DNA of 64,000 nucleotides from Pratylenchus scribneri (Eukaryota; Nematoda; Chromadorea; Rhabditida; Pratylenchidae): assembly GCA_030063045.1 (NCBI GenBank), contig JAQSEB010000184.1, positions 62,001-126,000 on the forward strand, given 5' to 3'. Shown piece after piece: positions 60,756 to 64,000 of the stretch. Each line of letters opens with the position of its first letter. Position 1 is the first letter of the stretch. The notes beneath the pieces were generated by a model. The model had not been told where the DNA came from, ran no database searches, and saw nothing but the letters and a program-made list of their open reading frames with translations. A program made the position numbers and the translations under genes.

Positions 60756-62051
60756 TTAATCATCCAAACTCATGTAAACGATCAAATCCTCTTTGCATTC
60801 GATTTGGCCAGCCAAACGATGGGCATCGAGGAAGAGGTCGGCCGTTCGCCCCAACAATGCCAAATCGTCTTCGCCAATTGTCCCCGCATTTCTTTGCAGA
60901 ATTTCGGATGCACCACCGCCCAAATTGGCAAGCAACAATGTTTGCGGTGGCGGAGATTGATGATTGGGTTGAGTGGTGGTCACATTTGCTGCAATTTTTA
61001 AAATTTATTTTTAACTTGATTAAGGATAAAAGGAAAAAATTTAGGTGTCAATTCTAAAAATTCTTTTAAAAAAGGAAAAAAGTATTTTCGCGTTTCGGGA
61101 AATTTGTCGGTTATTCGGGTGTCGGGTCCAGTTTCAAAAATTTTGAAGTTTTGATTTTATTTTTCAAAATGATTAAAGAACCTTGAAAAATACTATTTTA
61201 GTGCTAATTTTAATTCTTATGACCAATTCAGGCAAACCGCAAACCTAGAGCAACTTTGAGTGGGGTGGGGTTGCTAAAAATCTGCCGGCATTTGGTTGCA
61301 ATTAACAAAAATAAATACTTCGATTTTAGCCTCATTTCAAACAAATTTTTATTAAATAACAAAATTGAAATAAATGCTTAAGAGATTCTAAAAACTTCTT
61401 TTATTCAACTAGTTATTAATGTGCATGGTTCCCAATGAAGATGCTAACAAGCCTAATTATTACTATTGGATAATTTTTAATTAAAATTGGAAACAAACCA
61501 TTGTTGCCTGTGGCCAAAATGCCTTTTCTCCGTTCCAATTGTGAGTCGTGTCGTTTGACTGCCTCCGCATATAGTCGAGACCGTTGAATCATGTCAATGT
61601 CCAGCGAATTGTTCTCCAGGTTCGAAACGTCAATTATGCTCTGAATTTTTTTTGTTAAAAATACATTCGTATAGAAAGTTAAAAAATTTAATCTCTTAAT
61701 TAGTAAAGTGAATTAAAATAAACCTGTTGTGTTCTGTCGAGTATTTTATTCATCAATTCCTCCTCTTCTTCCTCGCGACTTCGAATTTGCGATTGTTGTA
61801 AATCCCGATCGGAAAGTGGAGGCCTCGAACTGCTCGCATATGTTGCTTCGTTGGTGCTGTGTAAAATGGAAGTTAATAAATAAATTTAAAAAAGTAAATA
61901 AAGCTAACCCATTTGTCACATAATATTCATCATGTTCTGGGCGCCCTCCATTTTGAAGCAATCTTTCTTGATCTGATGGGCTGCTGCCGCCGCCTTTGCA
62001 AAATATGCAGGAACATAATCGACTGAGAGTGTTCATGAAGGAAGCGGGCAT
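60756..62051 (-). CDS. LAMTOR1: LAMTOR1 (Ragulator p18)-like protein
   Basis: LAMTOR1 anchors the Ragulator complex to lysosomes through N-terminal lipidation and wraps the other four subunits, so Rag GTPases can recruit mTORC1. Exons: 62051-61909, 61856-61724, 61640-61499, 60988-60756; about 170 aa, near the family length. Matches: Cys-rich N terminus (LCSCIFC), DQERLLQNG, the helix RSREEEEELMNKILDRTQQS running into IIDVSNLENNSLDID, QRSRLYAEAVKRHD, and the end CKEDLIVYMSLDD-stop. The C-terminal exon has a Pro/Gln-rich insert. The oddity is the N terminus: with the Met at 62051 (MPASFMNTLS) there is no Gly at position 2 for myristoylation. A CTCTCAG acceptor lies just before CGATTATGTTCC, so the true first exon may be upstream (see findings). 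Confidence 0.8.
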
Positions 62052-63414
62052 TTTGGTGCAAAAAGGAATGATTTATACTTTTATAATTCTCTAAAATGGA
62101 GAATGTAAAAAGATGGGTGTACAAATTGGGTATTTTTTAATCAAATCAGCCTATAAAGTGATAAAAATGAATACATGACGGGTGGCTTTTGCGGTTTGCT
62201 TTAAATTTGTTAACTGATAAGTGATAAGGAAAATAATTATAGCTAATTATGATTTTATAAGGGCCGATGTGGGCTCTGTGCCAAGTCCAAGTCCCATGTG
62301 GTTTTAAAGGTTTTCCAACATGCTGAATCCCAAAACATTTTTTTTGGTTTAATCCTTGAAAATTGATGAAAACCGGTTTGGATAAAAAGTTTTAAACGGC
62401 TGGGGCTTTTTTAGGCGAAAGGAAAAGCCAAACGGGGATGGGATGGGATGGGATGGGATGGTGCGCGGCAAATACGATCTTTATGATAAAAAAATTCATG
62501 TATGATTTTAATAATCGATATCATCCATTTCGCAATCAATTTTTTCTCCTCAACATTCATTTTCATTTCATTTACACACACAAGCGCAATCACAATTCAC
62601 ATATTCATTCGCAAAACGCCAAAACGCAAATACAATACAATCCACAATCTCATCATACAATTACCCACCCATCCCATCATTCATCAGCAGCAGATCAATC
62701 ATAAAATAGCGCACAACTTATTAATAATCAAAAAATTACTTTTTTTTTTACTTTTTAAGCATGTAAGCTAATCAACGAGTTAAATCAATAAAAAACTTAT
62801 AGTTTAGTAGTTTGGTAAGAACTAAGCTCAACACAAGCTTAAATAAGTTTTAAGCTAATTTTCAATTTCTTAGTTCTCTCTATTTTTTTAGTTTTTCCAT
62901 AATCCAAATCTAAAGAAAAACTAATTTTCCATTCTCAATATCTCCAAAACGCACATGTTCCCGTACCGGTTTCAATTCCCCCAATCGCAATGCGCAACTA
63001 TTTCCATTTTATTTTTAACAAAAAACGTTTCGGTTCTAAAACATGAGAAAAATTAGAAAAGAAGAGTAAAGGATATAGAATAGAAGCGAGATTCACACGT
63101 CAACAAAGGGAGAAGGTGGCGACTGACTGGTTGGATCCATTTGCAGTGCAGCCGCTCTATTCCTATAGCCCATTGCCCACACCACATTCATTTGCTTTCG
63201 AAAGAAAAGACAAAGGGGTGGTCGGTGGTTGGATAATATAAGAAATATAAGAGCATTCCTCCATTTTTACTCTCTAGGATTTAGTTGGGTGGTATTTGAT
63301 GAATCGATGCGTATGAAACTGTTCCGGTTTATTTTCTTCCCACTCATTCAATATCCCCATTTTTTCCCTCTTTAATTTTTATTAGAATTCGGAAAAGTTG
63401 GCGAATAAGGAAAA
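62052..63414. other. Intergenic region with GGGAT repeat
   Basis: Between the LAMTOR1-like gene (-) and the next gene (+). May hold a far-upstream first exon of LAMTOR1. Contains AT-rich stretches and the GGGAT repeat; nothing else supported. Confidence 0.5.
62434..62461. repeat. (GGGAT)n short tandem repeat
   Basis: About five GGGAT units, in non-coding sequence. Confidence 0.9.
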
Positions 63415-63607
63415 ATGGATTTTTATCGATTTGATCTACGATTTTCCTACATTATCGCTAAAATTATAAAAGATAAGAAAGAGGAATTGGGTATGCCATA
63501 TACCCCAATATCGGTCACCGACCTACGCGGGTCACTACCTTCATTCTCCACCTTATTTTTATCATTTATTTATAACGGTTCACAAATAATCAACCAATCA
63601 TTTTCAG

Positions 63608-64000
63608 CAATCCTCTAAACTCTCTAAATTGCTAATTCGCATTCTAAAAGCGACAAATACTAGTGAAAAAATCTTCGGTTCCAATTGTATGACATTTAGC
63701 CCAACCAAGCAAAAAAGCGAAACGAAGGCAAATTGTTGTTTTATGCTTGATTGGCAAGGAGGTTTGTTAGCTATTTCGATATGACAAAATCATAATAAAA
63801 TTATTTTAGGAAGATTGTCCAGAAAACGCAAGAAACTGAAGTCCGTACAGCAACCGCAGCATCAAGAGTCAGTGGAAAGTATCGCATGCTTTTTGGCCGA
63901 AAAAACCCATCTCATCAGCGAAATCGCCATATTCAATCCACAGGAGCAGGACCGAGTGTTGACGACAACCAAAACAAACAAAAGGTTTACATACAACAAC
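63608..64000 (+). CDS. Unrecognised gene, 5' part, cut by the window end
   Basis: Two exons join in phase: about 63608-63760 (QSSKLSKLLIRILKATNTSE and TFSPTKQKSETKANCCFMLD) and about 63811-64000 (GRLSRKRKKLKSVQQPQHQE and CFLAEKTHLISEIAIFNPQE), open to the last base. The sequence is basic then mixed, with no motif I can name. A plausible upstream exon starts at the Met at 63415 (MDFYRFDLRFSYIIAKIIKD), but its donor (TTGG/GTATGCC) leaves phase 1 and does not match the next exon's phase 0, so the 5' end is unresolved. Coding is supported only by open frame, splice sites and phase. Confidence 0.45.

Overview
The window is nuclear DNA from a nematode. The evidence is AT-rich sequence, many small exons split by short introns (about 45-120 nt), and gene content with clear nematode counterparts: an NLP-42-type neuropeptide precursor, EGL-3/PC2, SCD-2/ALK and large AEX-like receptors. 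At least four introns can only be joined in frame with GC-AG splice sites. Frequent GC-AG introns have been reported in cyst nematodes, so a tylenchid relative is possible, but I cannot prove a species from the sequence.

Layout. 1-3988: no gene recognised. 3989-6077 (+): a 10-exon rhodopsin-like GPCR. 6971-10024 (-): RUNDC1 orthologue. 12222-13022 (-): neuropeptide precursor with three W-x-D-L-G-W-x-W-amide peptides, the third on a small downstream exon. 13.0-18.1 kb: no gene recognised. 18162-19979 (-): mitochondrial L-threonine 3-dehydrogenase. 21433-23043 (-): single-pass membrane protein with three PPxY motifs. 23.0-28.6 kb: no gene recognised. 28639-37399 (-): ALK/SCD-2 receptor tyrosine kinase. 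38873-41564 (-): proprotein convertase 2 (EGL-3). 44115-45588 (-): four-TM claudin/MARVEL-like protein. 49273-50105 (-): AP-2 sigma. 50555-51761: a DNA transposon with long inverted repeats and a FLYWCH zinc-finger gene. 52008-54421 (+): ribosome-receptor/kinectin-like ER coiled-coil protein. 54834-55628 (+): MCTS1. 58126-60595 (+): secreted, probably GPI-anchored protein with three Ly6-like modules. 60756-62051 (-): LAMTOR1 (Ragulator p18)-like. From about 63.6 kb (+): an unrecognised gene that runs off the window.

Functionally the window is rich in neuronal and signalling genes: a neuropeptide precursor, the convertase that cleaves such precursors, a peptide-type GPCR and an ALK-family kinase. 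The rest are housekeeping genes (AP-2 sigma, MCTS1, TDH, Ragulator). Proximity here does not imply co-regulation; genes are on both strands with kilobase gaps, and only the kinectin-like/MCTS1 pair is close and co-oriented.

The most unusual object is the 1207-bp element at 50555-51761. It has about 169-bp terminal inverted repeats, each made of nine degenerate copies of a roughly 16-bp unit around AGGACCTAC, is flanked by an 8-bp direct repeat (GCTTTGAT), and encodes a three-exon FLYWCH protein instead of a transposase. It sits between the divergent aps-2 and kinectin-like genes.
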